Origin: JBBWZH01 sp035544115
Lineage (GTDB): Bacteria; Actinomycetota; Actinomycetes; Mycobacteriales; CADCTP01
NCBI GenBank assembly: GCA_963714145.1
Contig: OY970235.1
Location: 2,294,001-2,358,000 of the forward strand
DNA: 64,000 nt
Direction of reading: 5' to 3'
The notes under the pieces are model-generated. The model did not search any database. It saw nothing but the letters and a program-made list of their open reading frames with translations, and was not told where the DNA came from. This document shows, piece after piece, positions 35,261 through 43,687 of the stretch (position 1 is the first letter of the stretch; every line of letters begins with the position of its first letter). Both the position numbers and the translations under genes were made by a program.

Positions 35261-36316
35261 TCAGACCGTCGGCTCGGTCGGGCCGTCGCGGCGCTCGGCG
35301 GTCGGGTCGGCGTCCGCAGCCGCCGCCGGCGGGGCCGCGGCCGGTGGAGTCGCCGCCGGGGGAGTAGCGGCTGGGGGAGTCGCCGCCGGCTGGGGTGGGG
35401 GCGGTGGCTGGGTCGCCGGGTCGGGCGGGTACCCGCCGGGCTGCGGTGCCGGCTGGGACTGCGGTGCCGGCTGGGACTGTGGGTACGGCTGGGACTGCGG
35501 GTACTGCGCCTGCGGATCTGGCGGCGGGTACTGCGCCGGTCCGGGCGGGGGGTACTGGGCGTACGGGTCGGGCGGGTACTGGCCCGGCTGCGGGTAGCCG
35601 GCGGGTGGGTAGCCAGCCGGCGGGTAGCCGCCGGCGTACTGACCGGGGTAGCCGGCGAACGCGGGCTGTCGCCGCTTGGTCCGGATACCCCAGATCAGCA
35701 GCGCGATCCCGCCCAGGCCGGCGATCACGCCGGCGATGAGCAGGCCGATGCCCAGCCCGCGCAGGAACGGCAGGCGGAGGCCGAACGAGGCGTCGGTCTG
35801 CACGCCCGCCGTGCCGTCCGCGGCCATCACCACGAGCCGGTAGTCACCGCTGTGGGCGTCCCAGGTCAGCGTCTGCGCGCCGGTGCCGGAGGCGCGCGCC
35901 GTCCAGAAGGTCTGTTCCTGCGGGCTGCCCGGCGTGCGGGTGCCCTCCTGGCGGGTGGTCTTGATGCTGAACGGCCGGAAGTCGATCGAGGTGGCCTCGT
36001 CCACCTGGACGCCCTGCAGGTAGGTGTCGACCGCCTGGGCGGCGCCGATGCCGATGAAGACCGGCTCGGTCGCGTTGATCTTGAGCCGGAACCGGACGTC
36101 CGTGGTGGAGCCGTCATTGAACGGGATGTCGTTGCGTAGCCGCTGCGGGTCGGACAGCACCAGCGCGTGCGTGGGCGTGGTCAGCGTCACCTGCCCGGTG
36201 TCGAAGTACCCGTCGCCGCTGGTGACTGCGAACAGCACCCCGCCGATGAGCGCGAGTGTCCCCCCGATCAGCATCCCGACCACGCCGAACACGATCAGGA
36301 TGATCTTCTTCGCCAT
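35261..36316 (-). CDS. membrane protein with Pro/Gln/Tyr-rich cytoplasmic tail
   Basis: The 351-residue product begins with a membrane helix (IILIVFGVVGMLIGGTLALIGG), followed by a roughly 150-residue extracytoplasmic beta-rich domain. A second helix (GIGLLIAGVIAGLGGIALLIWG, about 188-209) follows, then a long disordered tail made of PPAGYPP, PQSQP and PAATPP repeats with an acidic end. Pro/Tyr-rich tails of this type occur on many actinobacterial envelope proteins and may mediate assembly at cell poles or septa. No enzyme motif is present. The start ATG 36316 has only a weak ribosome site. The gene is convergent with the PfkB gene. Confidence 0.7.
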   Translation of the reverse strand: MAKKIILIVFGVVGMLIGGTLALIGGVLFAVTSGDGYFDTGQVTLTTPTHALVLSDPQRLRNDIPFNDGSTTDVRFRLKINATEPVFIGIGAAQAVDTYLQGVQVDEATSIDFRPFSIKTTRQEGTRTPGSPQEQTFWTARASGTGAQTLTWDAHSGDYRLVVMAADGTAGVQTDASFGLRLPFLRGLGIGLLIAGVIAGLGGIALLIWGIRTKRRQPAFAGYPGQYAGGYPPAGYPPAGYPQPGQYPPDPYAQYPPPGPAQYPPPDPQAQYPQSQPYPQSQPAPQSQPAPQPGGYPPDPATQPPPPPQPAATPPAATPPAATPPAAAPPAAAADADPTAERRDGPTEPTV

Positions 36317-36409
36317 GCCTGTGCACGCTATCCGGGCCGGCCGGGTTTGGGGAGGGAGCACCGTTCGGACTTCGCTGACCGCTTCGGTACGGGCCTGCTC
36401 GGGGGTTAG

Positions 36410-36438
36410 TTGTGGGCGATCAGTGGGCAGCCTAGGGT
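36410..36438 (+). promoter_or_regulatory. probable promoter of the ADGG-peptide operon
   Basis: TTGTGG (36410-36415) and TAGGGT (36433-36438) are separated by exactly 17 bases, a plausible housekeeping-type actinomycete promoter. Transcription would start near 36445, giving a leader of about 38 bases that contains the strong AGGAGG ribosome site of the peptide gene. Confidence 0.45.
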
Positions 36439-36482
36439 CCTGCTCACCGTCGCTGGGACGGAGGCGGAACGCAGGAGGACGA

Positions 36483-36755
36483 ATGACGCTCGACGACGAG
36501 GACATGGTCACCTCCACGCCCGGTGGGTCCGGGCACGGCCCGGCCGACGGCGGCGCGGCCGGTGGCGGCAACGACGGCGGAGCCGATGGTGGCGCGGACG
36601 GCGGTGCGGACGGTGGCGCTGACGGTGGGGCCGATGGCGGGGCTGACGGCGGGGCCGATGGTGGCGCTGACGGTGGCGCCGATGGCGGGGCTGACGGTGG
36701 GGCTGATGGCGGAGCCGATGGCGGCGCGGACGGTGGCGCGGACGGGTCAGCCTGA
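36483..36755 (+). CDS. ADGG-repeat peptide, putative substrate of the downstream JmjC oxygenase
   Basis: A 90-residue peptide is preceded by a textbook AGGAGG (36473-36478). The first 20 residues (MTLDDEDMVTSTPGG...) look like a leader. The rest is ADGGAAGGGNDGG followed by about 13 uninterrupted ADGG units and a final ADGSA. The 12-base units differ at synonymous positions, so the peptide sequence is being conserved. The stop is two bases before the GTG of a JmjC/cupin_4 protein gene, and a ferredoxin gene follows, so the three form one operon. An Asp-rich repeat next to a protein hydroxylase suggests a modified (RiPP-like) peptide or a metal-binding protein; this is inference. Similar peptides in other actinobacteria are, as I recall, sometimes labelled BatC without a function. 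Confidence 0.7.
   Translation: MTLDDEDMVTSTPGGSGHGPADGGAAGGGNDGGADGGADGGADGGADGGADGGADGGADGGADGGADGGADGGADGGADGGADGGADGSA
36582..36752 (+). repeat. tandem 12-bp units encoding ADGG
   Basis: About 13 head-to-tail units, of the form GCGGACGGTGGC or GCTGACGGTGGG, encode A-D-G-G. Third positions vary between units, so the array is older than a fresh slippage event. Confidence 0.9.
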
Positions 36756-36757
36756 CC

Positions 36758-38185
36758 GTGAGCACCGGGGAGCGCCGGGCGGCAGCGACTGACCGCCCGG
36801 CGCTTCGGCGTTGTGTGGCGGTCGAGCCGGACCGGTTCGCGGCCGAGTTCTGGTCGGCCCGGCCCTTGCTCTCCCGCGCGGCCGACCTGCCGGCCGGCCC
36901 GTCCGGCCCGGCCGGATCGGGTAGCCCGCCTGGCTCGAACGGTCCGGCCAGCCGAGGCGCCCCCGCCGAACCGGGCGCCTCCGCCAGACCGGACGACCGC
37001 ACCGAACCGGGCAAACCTGCCGGATCGAGCGACCCGGCCGGACCGGGCAACCGCACTGGACCTAGCGCCCCAGTCGGCTTCGGTGACCTGTTCAGCCTGG
37101 CCGCGGCCGACGAACTGCTGTCCCGGCGCGGGCTGCGCACTCCGTTCCTGCGGATCGCCAAGGGCGGCGTCATGCTGGACCGGTCCCGGTTCACCCGGTC
37201 CGGCGGGGCCGGCGCGGAGATCGACGACCAGGTCGCCGACGACCGGGTGCTGGACCTGTTCGCCGGCGGCCACACGCTGGTGCTGCAGGCGCTGCACCGC
37301 ACCTGGTCGCCGATCATGGAGTTCACCGGTCAGCTGGCCGCCGACCTCGGCCACCCGGTCCAGGTCAACGCGTACATCACGCCGGCCCAGAACACCGGCT
37401 TCTCCGCGCACTACGACGTGCACGACGTGTTCGTGCTGCAGGTCGCGGGGGAGAAGCGGTGGGTGGTGCACGAGCCGCCGGTGCCGATGCCGCTGCGCGA
37501 CCAGCCATGGACCGAGCACCGCGCCGCGGTGGCAGCGGCGGCCAAGGGCGAGCCGGTGCTGGCCGAGGTGCTCCGTCCCGGTGACGCGCTGTACCTGCCG
37601 CGCGGCTACCTGCACGCCGCCGAGGCGCTCGGCGCGGTGTCCGCGCACCTGACCTTCGGCGTGCACCCGGTGACCCGGTACAACGTCGTGCAGGCGCTGA
37701 CGACGCTGGCCGCCGAGCAGCCCGACCTGCGCGCATCGCTGCCGCTCGGCGTGGACGGCACCGACCCCGGCCAGCTCGGCCCGGACCTGGCCGGCACCGT
37801 CGAGGCGCTGATCGACTGGCTGCGCCGGGCCGACCCGGCAGCGGTGGCCGAGCAGTTGCGCGGGCAGCTGGCCGGTGCGGTGCCACCTGGCCCGATCGCC
37901 CCGCTGGCCCAGGCCGCGGTGGCCGGCTCAGCCGGCGCCGGCACGCTGATCCGGCTGCGGCCCGGGCTGCGCTGCCGGCTGCACGCCGACGGCGACAGGG
38001 TGCAGCTCGACCTGCCCGACCGCCGGCTCTCGTTGCCGGCGAGCACCGAGCCCGCGGTCAAGGCGGTGCTCACCGGCGGCCCGCTCGCCATCGGCGACCT
38101 GCCCGGCCTCGACCCGGACGACCAGCTCACCCTGGCCCGCCGGCTGCTCCGCGAAGCCATCGCCGTCCCGTCCACCCCACCGTGA
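36758..38185 (+). CDS. JmjC/cupin_4 Fe(II)/2-oxoglutarate-dependent protein hydroxylase
   Basis: The 475-residue protein carries the ROX (YcfD/MINA53/NO66-type) signatures. NAYITPAQNTGFSAHYDVHDVFVLQ holds the HxD of the metal triad (about residues 219-221), EKRWVVH follows, and GDALYLPRGYLHAAEA holds the distal His (about 288). A winged-helix-like C-terminal region (about 330-475) fits the family. ROX enzymes hydroxylate side chains of ribosomal or other proteins using Fe(II), O2 and 2-oxoglutarate. An unusual Pro/Gly/Ser-rich insertion occupies about residues 45-108. The start is GTG, two bases after the ADGG-peptide stop, with no strong site of its own, so translation is probably coupled. 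The downstream ferredoxin gene overlaps by four bases. The peptide is the natural candidate substrate. Confidence 0.85.
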   Translation: MSTGERRAAATDRPALRRCVAVEPDRFAAEFWSARPLLSRAADLPAGPSGPAGSGSPPGSNGPASRGAPAEPGASARPDDRTEPGKPAGSSDPAGPGNRTGPSAPVGFGDLFSLAAADELLSRRGLRTPFLRIAKGGVMLDRSRFTRSGGAGAEIDDQVADDRVLDLFAGGHTLVLQALHRTWSPIMEFTGQLAADLGHPVQVNAYITPAQNTGFSAHYDVHDVFVLQVAGEKRWVVHEPPVPMPLRDQPWTEHRAAVAAAAKGEPVLAEVLRPGDALYLPRGYLHAAEALGAVSAHLTFGVHPVTRYNVVQALTTLAAEQPDLRASLPLGVDGTDPGQLGPDLAGTVEALIDWLRRADPAAVAEQLRGQLAGAVPPGPIAPLAQAAVAGSAGAGTLIRLRPGLRCRLHADGDRVQLDLPDRRLSLPASTEPAVKAVLTGGPLAIGDLPGLDPDDQLTLARRLLREAIAVPSTPP

Positions 38186-39276
38186 CTGAGCTGGCCGAGA
38201 CTGAGCTGGCCGAGACGGAGCTGGCCGAGACCGATGCCGCTGGGACCAAGTCGGCTGGGACCCATCCTGCTGGGACCGGTGCCGCTGGGACCGATCCCGC
38301 TGGGAGCGGCATGGCTGGGACCGAATCGGCTGGGGCGGGGGTACGGCCGAACGCCGCGCCGTTCGCGGCGGGGGCGGCGGGGATCGTCGACCGGTGCGCG
38401 GCGGCGGCCCGGCGGCGGGGCGACCAGCTGTCCGGGACCGCCGCGCCGGTCAGCCGGTGGCTGCTGATCGAGCACCCCGGGCCGTGGGGACGCGACGCGC
38501 TGCGCCAGTCCGGGCTGCGGCCGGAGGTGGCCGCGGCCGTGGCGGACCGGGCGGCGGCCAGCCGGGTGCGGGTGGTGCTGATCCGCCGCTGTGGTCGGGT
38601 CGACCGGGCCGGCGCCCGGCGGGTCGGCTGGGTCGACTCGCGGCCCGGCCACGAGCGCCTCTCCTGGGGGACCTGGGCGGACGAGCGCGACCTGCTCGAG
38701 GTGCGTCCGGACGAACCCGCTGGGGAGCCGGACCCCGACCCCGCGTACCTGGTCTGCGCGCACGGACGGCACGACGCGTGCTGCGCGATCTGGGGCCGGC
38801 CGGTCGCGGCCACGCTGGCCTCGCTGCGTCCGGCCGCGGTCTGGGAGTGCACGCATGTCGGCGGTGACCGGTTCGCCGCGAATGTGATCGCGCTGCCGCA
38901 CGGTTTCTACTACGGCGGCGTGGTCACCCCGGCCGACGCCGGCGCCCTGGTCAGCCGGTACGAGGCCGGTCTGGTCGAGCCGGACCTGCTGCGCGGCCGG
39001 TCGGTGTTCCCGCCGGCGGTGCAGGTGGCGCAGCAGCACGCCCGGCGGGCGCTGGCCGAGTACGGCGTCGACGCGCTGCCGCCGCTGGACGTCGCCCAGG
39101 TCGCCCCGGGCACCACCCGGGTGCTGCTGGCGCACCGGGACGGGGTGGTCACGGTCACTGTCCGCGCTGAGCGCAGCCCGGCCGCGCGGCTCACCTGCGC
39201 GGCCGGCAAGCCGGAAACCGCCAGGGTGTTCCGGCTGGTCGAGCTGGAGCCGCCGGTTCCGGCTGACTCCGGGTGA
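38182..39276 (+). CDS. sucrase/ferredoxin-like protein (thioredoxin-like [2Fe-2S] ferredoxin)
   Basis: The 364-residue product matches the sucraseferredoxin-like family. The core has WLLIEHPGPWGRDAL, the cluster region VCAHGRHDACCAIWGRPV (about 193-210) and WECTHVGGDRFAANVIALPHG (about 220-240), whose cysteines and histidines are the likely [2Fe-2S] ligands. The first 52 residues are an unusual low-complexity extension: three ELAET repeats, then AGT-type repeats. The GTG start overlaps the JmjC gene stop by four bases. The gene is therefore co-translated with the oxygenase, and a role as its electron donor or iron-reduction partner is inferred. Confidence 0.8.
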   Translation: MTELAETELAETELAETDAAGTKSAGTHPAGTGAAGTDPAGSGMAGTESAGAGVRPNAAPFAAGAAGIVDRCAAAARRRGDQLSGTAAPVSRWLLIEHPGPWGRDALRQSGLRPEVAAAVADRAAASRVRVVLIRRCGRVDRAGARRVGWVDSRPGHERLSWGTWADERDLLEVRPDEPAGEPDPDPAYLVCAHGRHDACCAIWGRPVAATLASLRPAAVWECTHVGGDRFAANVIALPHGFYYGGVVTPADAGALVSRYEAGLVEPDLLRGRSVFPPAVQVAQQHARRALAEYGVDALPPLDVAQVAPGTTRVLLAHRDGVVTVTVRAERSPAARLTCAAGKPETARVFRLVELEPPVPADSG

Positions 39277-39286
39277 CCGCTGACGA

Positions 39287-39299
39287 ACACGTTCCGTGT
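39287..39299. promoter_or_regulatory. short palindrome upstream of CBM48-like gene
   Basis: ACACG, a TTC spacer and CGTGT form a perfect 5-bp inverted repeat just after the ferredoxin gene stop and about 95 bases upstream of the next start. It could be an operator; short length keeps confidence low. Confidence 0.25.
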
Positions 39300-39392
39300 C
39301 TGTATCGTGTCTCCCGGCGAGCCACGCCGAAGCTGCCCCGGTACCGGCCGGCACGGCTGGACCGCACCATCGGCAAGGGGAGGCGCGAGCGC

Positions 39393-39674
39393 ATGCTGAA
39401 GGCCACCAAGATCAAGAATCAGGACGCCTATCAGCTCACGTTCATCCTCAGTGCGGACCTGCAGACCGGGCCGGTCTCGGTGGTCGGCGACTTCAACGGC
39501 TGGACGCCCGGCCGGCACGAGTTCAAGCCGCTGCGCAACGGCACCCGTTCGGTCAGCGTCCGGGTACCGGCGGATCGGACCGTACGGTTCCGCTACCTGG
39601 CCGCCAACGGGCAGTGGTTCGACGATCCGGACGTCGCCGACCGCGACGGCCCGGACTGCCTCGTCCGCCTCTGA
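39393..39674 (+). CDS. small CBM48/isoamylase N-terminal-like protein
   Basis: The 93-residue beta-sandwich protein has VVGDFNGWTPGRHEFKPLRNGT and FRYLAANGQWFDDPD, the hallmarks of glycogen-binding CBM48 (early set) domains found in branching enzymes and AMPK beta subunits. Here the domain stands alone with no catalytic part, so carbohydrate binding or a regulatory role is inferred. The start ATG 39393 follows GGGGAGG at 39377-39383. Confidence 0.78.
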   Translation: MLKATKIKNQDAYQLTFILSADLQTGPVSVVGDFNGWTPGRHEFKPLRNGTRSVSVRVPADRTVRFRYLAANGQWFDDPDVADRDGPDCLVRL

Positions 39675-39733
39675 TCCCCGCTGCCGACCGCCCCAGGGGT
39701 CAGCGCCGGCCGGCCGACCGCGACACTGGCCGG

Positions 39734-40102
39734 ATGAACCCGCGCTGGGTCCGGCGGCTGCGCTCCACCGGCACCGACCCGGACCCGCGGTTCAGCTTCG
39801 CCAACGAGCGCACGTTCCTGGCCTGGATCCGCACCGCGGTCGCGCTGATCGCGGCCGGAGTGGCGCTGGAGGCGTTCGCGGACGGGCTCGGCCGGCCGGG
39901 CCTGCGGCGCGCCGTGGCCGTCGCCCTGATCGTGCTCGGCGGCCTGCTCAGCGCCGGCGCGTTCCGCCGCTGGCTGCGCGCCGAGCGCGCGTTGCGGACC
40001 GGCGACCCGCTGCCGTTGCCGGTACTGGCCCCGGCCTTCGGCTACGGCATCGCGGTGCTCTCGGTGCTGGTCCTGGTCGTCGTCCTGGCCACCCGTACCT
40101 GA
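39734..40102 (+). CDS. DUF202 membrane protein (longer member)
   Basis: The 122-residue product has three predicted membrane helices and the DUF202 signature FSFANERTFLAWIRTAVALIA at its N-terminus. Related proteins occur in pairs in bacteria and eukaryotic vacuolar transporter chaperones share the fold; bacterial function is not established. The next gene, also DUF202, begins two bases after the stop. Confidence 0.8.
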   Translation: MNPRWVRRLRSTGTDPDPRFSFANERTFLAWIRTAVALIAAGVALEAFADGLGRPGLRRAVAVALIVLGGLLSAGAFRRWLRAERALRTGDPLPLPVLAPAFGYGIAVLSVLVLVVVLATRT

Positions 40103-40103
40103 G

Positions 40104-40421
40104 GTGCCTGCTAGCGACGACCCCGGGACGCCGCCGCCGGGGGTGGCGGCGGAGCGGACGCTGCTGGCCTGGGTCCGGACCGCGCTGACCCTGCTCGGTG
40201 CCGTCGCGGTGCAGGCACGGGCGGTGCAGGCGCGGCACCCGCTGGTCGCGCTGGTGGTCGCGTCGTCGGCGGTGGCCGCGGTCGGCCTGCTGCTGGGCCG
40301 GGCCAGCAGCCGCTACCGGTCCGGCCGGCCGCCGGCACCGCCGGTGCTCGCGCTGACCGTCTCGGCGACCGGGCTGGCCGTGCTGGCGCTGGTCGCGGTG
40401 CTCGCCGGCTGGACCGGCTGA
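40104..40421 (+). CDS. DUF202 membrane protein (shorter member)
   Basis: The 105-residue product has the same signature (AAERTLLAWVRTALTLLGAVAV) and three membrane helices. It is paired with the preceding gene (GTG two bases after its stop), so the two may form a hetero-oligomer. Its 3' 109 bases overlap the 3' end of the convergent transporter gene. Confidence 0.75.
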   Translation: MPASDDPGTPPPGVAAERTLLAWVRTALTLLGAVAVQARAVQARHPLVALVVASSAVAAVGLLLGRASSRYRSGRPPAPPVLALTVSATGLAVLALVAVLAGWTG

Positions 40422-42154
40422 CCCGCGGGCCCCCGGCCCGGGCCGCCCGGCTCGTCCCCGCCCGGCTCGTCCCCGGCCGGCTCGTCCCCGGCCGGCTCGT
40501 CCAGGTGAACGTACCTGCCGCCACGCAGCAGCGAGGCCAGCGCCGCCACCAGCGACATCACGATCGCGGCGACGAAGACGATGGTCAGCCCGTGCTTGAC
40601 CGGGGCGGCGATCAACTGCGGGAAGAACGAGGTGCCGGTCAGCCGGGCGGCGTCGGCCGGCGGTAGCTGGCTCAGCGTGTCCGGACCGACCAGCCGTTCC
40701 ACCGGGTTGTACCCGAGGAACGCGGCGAACAGGCTGCCGACCGGCGGCTCGGCCCCGACCCGGGCGGCCGCGTCCGCCGGCACCCCGGCAGCGGACAGCC
40801 CGCTGGTGAGCGTCTGCGGCAGCCGGGCCGCCAGCCCCGCGATCATCAGCGAGAAGAAGATCCCGATGCTCAGCACCATGCCGGCGTTCATGAACGTGGC
40901 GCGCACCCCGGACGCGGCGCCGCGTTCCCGGGTCGGCACGCTGTTCATGATCGCGGTGGTGTTCGGCGCCGCGAACAGGCCGGAGCCGATCCCGTTCAGC
41001 GCCAGCAGGATCGCGAACAGGGTGAAGTTGAAGTCGATCGGCAGCGCGATCAGCCCGGCGTACGAGACGACGGTGAGCAGCAGCCCGCCGGTGGCGAACG
41101 CGCGCGCGCCGAACATGTCCGACAGCCAGCCGGACACCGGGCCGGCGGCGAGGAACCCGATGGTCAGCGGCAGCAGGTAGATGCCGGCCCACAGCGGCGT
41201 CCGCTCGAACGCGTAGCCGTGCAGCGGCAGCCAGATGCCCTGCAGCCAGAGGATCAGCATGAACTGCAGGCCGCCGCGGGCGATCGCGGCGAGCAGCCCG
41301 GCGGCGTTGCCGGCGGCGAACGCCTTGATCCGGAACAGCCGCAGGTCGAGCATCGGCTCGGTGACCCGGGCCTCGACGGCGATGAACGCGACCAGCAGCA
41401 GCCCGCCACCGATCAGGCAGCCGAGCACGAACGGGCTGGTCCAGCCCATGGTGTGCCCGCCGTACGGCTGGATGCCGTAGGTGATCGCGACCAGCACCGC
41501 GACCAGGCCCACCCCGAAGGTCACGTTGCCGAGCCAGTCGATCCTGCCGTGCCCGCGCGGCGGGTTCAGGTCGCGCAGCCGCCGGTAGCCCTCGAACGTG
41601 CCGTAGACGCCGAACGGGACGCTGACCCAGAACACGCTGCGCCAACTCCACTCGGCCAGCAGCCCGCCGACCAGCAGGCCGAGGAACGAGCCGGCCAGCG
41701 CGGCCACCTGGTTGATGCCCAGCGCCAGGCCGCGCTGGTGGGACGGGAACGCGTCGGTGAGCAGCGCGGTCGAGTTCGCGGCGACCATCGCGCCGCCGAC
41801 GCCCTGGATCAGCCGCAGCGTGATCAGTTCGACCGCACCGGCCCCGCCGCCGTTCGGTACCAGGGCGCAGGCCGCCGCGCCCACGGTGAAGATCAGGAAG
41901 CCGAGGTTGAACAGCTTGACCCGGCCGTACATGTCGCCCAGCCGCCCGAAGGTCACCACCAGCACGGCCGTGACCAGGAGATATCCCATCAGCAGCCAGA
42001 GCAGGTAGCCGATGTTGCCGGCGCCGAGTGGATCCAGGCCCAGCCCGCGGAAGATGGCCGGCAGCGAGATGATGACGATCGAGGAGTTCATCATCACCAC
42101 GAGCATGCCCATCGTGGTCGTGGCCAGCGCGGTCCACTTGTACCTGTTGTCCAC
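40313..42154 (-). CDS. DHA2-type MFS drug/proton antiporter
   Basis: The 613-residue protein has about 14 membrane helices, the N-terminal MNSSIVIISLPAI region and the loop motif GRLGDMYGRVKLF of the DHA2 multidrug family. A hydrophilic C-terminal tail follows helix 14 and contains four EPAGD/EPGGD repeats plus Ser/Thr/Ala-rich sequence. Proton-driven efflux of a drug or metabolite is expected. The GTG start at 42154 has GGAG upstream. The tail-encoding end overlaps the DUF202 gene on the other strand by 109 bases. Confidence 0.85.
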   Translation of the reverse strand: MDNRYKWTALATTTMGMLVVMMNSSIVIISLPAIFRGLGLDPLGAGNIGYLLWLLMGYLLVTAVLVVTFGRLGDMYGRVKLFNLGFLIFTVGAAACALVPNGGGAGAVELITLRLIQGVGGAMVAANSTALLTDAFPSHQRGLALGINQVAALAGSFLGLLVGGLLAEWSWRSVFWVSVPFGVYGTFEGYRRLRDLNPPRGHGRIDWLGNVTFGVGLVAVLVAITYGIQPYGGHTMGWTSPFVLGCLIGGGLLLVAFIAVEARVTEPMLDLRLFRIKAFAAGNAAGLLAAIARGGLQFMLILWLQGIWLPLHGYAFERTPLWAGIYLLPLTIGFLAAGPVSGWLSDMFGARAFATGGLLLTVVSYAGLIALPIDFNFTLFAILLALNGIGSGLFAAPNTTAIMNSVPTRERGAASGVRATFMNAGMVLSIGIFFSLMIAGLAARLPQTLTSGLSAAGVPADAAARVGAEPPVGSLFAAFLGYNPVERLVGPDTLSQLPPADAARLTGTSFFPQLIAAPVKHGLTIVFVAAIVMSLVAALASLLRGGRYVHLDEPAGDEPAGDEPGGDEPGGPGRGPAGQPVQPASTATSASTASPVAETVSASTGGAGGRPDR

Positions 42155-42245
42155 CTACGCTCCGAACTTAGTTGGCCTCTGCAACCTTTCAGGCCATCGT
42201 AAGCCCAGTGGTTCGCGTAGCTAACGATCTGGCGTGCGGTGTGGG

Positions 42246-43109
42246 CTATCCCACGGCCGGAGCACCCGTGCCGCCGCCGGGGCCGAACCGGACCAGCACG
42301 ATCGACGGGCGGTGCGCCCGAACTATCGGGATGAGGTTGAGCCGCGGCGCCAGCACCCCGTACAGCAGTCCGCGCCCGGGCGGCAGCGGCAGGTCACGCA
42401 CCTCGACGATGTTCGGGTGGACGTCGCGAATCTGCGGCTGCTGGCCCGGGTCGAGCGCCCACGGCATCGGCGGCGGCCGGTACGGCTGGCCCTTGCCGAG
42501 CTGGCCGTTGATCGTCTCGGCGCTGAACCAGCGCGGGACCGCGTCGAAGATCAGTGCGCCGCCCGGAAACCGCTCCGCGCAGTCGGCGATCAGCCGGCGG
42601 ACCTGCCCCGGCCGCAGGTACATCAGCAGCCCCTGCGCGGTGATCAGCACGCCGCGGCTCGCGTCGACCCGCTCCGTCCAGCCGCCGTCCTGCGCCGCGC
42701 CGGCGTACGTGCCCAGCCGCGGCGCAGCCGGCAGCAGCCGCTGCCGCACCTCGATGGTCTCCGGCAGGTCGACGCTGAGCCAGTGCACCCTGCCGTTGTC
42801 CACCCGCCAGAACTGGGTCTCCAGGCCCTCGCCGAGCGCCACCACGGTCCCGTCCGGGTGCTGGGCCAGGAACCGGTGCACCTCGATGTCGAACCGGCGG
42901 GCCCGCAGCGCCTGCCCCTGGCCGAGCCCGGCGTTCGCGCCGAAGTGCCGCTGGAACGGGTAGTCGATCGACTCGACCAGGTCGACCGCCATCGGGTCGA
43001 CCAGCACCGGATCGGGCCGCCCGGCCTCCAGCGCGCGATGGTAGAGGGTCCACAGCAGCGTCTCCGGCACGCCGGTGAGCGCTACCGGCGTCTTCGCGGC
43101 GCCAAGCAT
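42246..43109 (-). CDS. TcmP/LCMT-type O-methyltransferase
   Basis: The 287-residue product resembles the leucine-carboxyl-methyltransferase/TcmP family: RARRFDIEVHRFL, the SAM-binding VVALGEGLETQFWRVD (about 89-104, with GEG in place of the common GAG), the acidic WLSVDLPE and RGVLITAQGLLMYL. Members methylate carboxylates or polyketide hydroxyls with SAM. The substrate cannot be told; there is no polyketide cluster here. The start ATG 43109 follows AAGGAG. The transporter gene lies 91 bases downstream on the same strand, so co-transcription with an exporter is possible. Confidence 0.8.
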   Translation of the reverse strand: MLGAAKTPVALTGVPETLLWTLYHRALEAGRPDPVLVDPMAVDLVESIDYPFQRHFGANAGLGQGQALRARRFDIEVHRFLAQHPDGTVVALGEGLETQFWRVDNGRVHWLSVDLPETIEVRQRLLPAAPRLGTYAGAAQDGGWTERVDASRGVLITAQGLLMYLRPGQVRRLIADCAERFPGGALIFDAVPRWFSAETINGQLGKGQPYRPPPMPWALDPGQQPQIRDVHPNIVEVRDLPLPPGRGLLYGVLAPRLNLIPIVRAHRPSIVLVRFGPGGGTGAPAVG

Positions 43110-43249
43110 GCCCGACTCCTTCCTCCCGGTGCGGCGACCCGGGTCGCTCTACCGGCTACGTCCAGCTGGAATGACCGGTAGCGCCGTCCGGGCGCCGACT
43201 GCCTGCCGGGCCAGGGTCACACCCGCCGCCGGGGTAGCCGGCCGCGGGG

Positions 43250-43519
43250 TCACTTCGCGGCCGGGCACTTCGAGTCCCACTCCGGCACCCGCATGATCGA
43301 GTCGCCGTAGTCCCGGGTGGTCGTCGCGAACGCCACGCCGTCCAGGCAGACCCGCACCACGTTCGGGTGCCCGTCGACGTTGTTCCACAGCATGACGCTG
43401 TCCGGGTCCTTGCTCGGTACGCCTTCGACGTCCCGGAAGTTGTCCCGGCCGCAGCCGGCCAGCAGCAGCCCGGCCGCCGCGGCGACCAGGACCACCTTCT
43501 TCACCGGACGGATTCTCAC
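43250..43519 (-). CDS. small lipoprotein, chromosomal relative of a provirus gene
   Basis: From GTG 43519 (GAGGAGG five bases upstream) the 89-residue product has a basic N-terminus, a hydrophobic core and a lipobox, LLLAGC, so it should be lipid-anchored outside the membrane. The mature part (RDNFRDVEGVPSKDPDSV, then LWNNVDGHPNVVR, then TTRDYGDSIMRVPEW) is very close to the provirus protein encoded at 53337-53603. Function is unknown. A chromosomal copy 1.6 kb outside the provirus suggests either gene capture by the virus or a remnant left by an earlier one. Confidence 0.8.
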   Translation of the reverse strand: MRIRPVKKVVLVAAAAGLLLAGCGRDNFRDVEGVPSKDPDSVMLWNNVDGHPNVVRVCLDGVAFATTTRDYGDSIMRVPEWDSKCPAAK

Positions 43520-43687
43520 GATGACCTCCTCGGCAGCACGAACAGTGCCATCAGTCTGCTGGGCCGGGGCGGCCACTTCGTCCGTCTGGCGACGGACATG
43601 ATCCGGGGTTCGAAGTGCAATCGATGGTTGCGTTACGCCGGTCCGTCGGCTAGCTTAACGTGCAACCAAACGTTGCAGGAGGACAAC

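Noticed and set aside
36582..36752. The ADGG array as a CRISPR or simple non-coding satellite.
   Set aside because: It is in frame, has a strong ribosome site and shows synonymous variation between units.
39734..40421. A fused single DUF202 gene split by a frameshift.
   Set aside because: Each part has its own complete signature and three helices; paired DUF202 genes are common.
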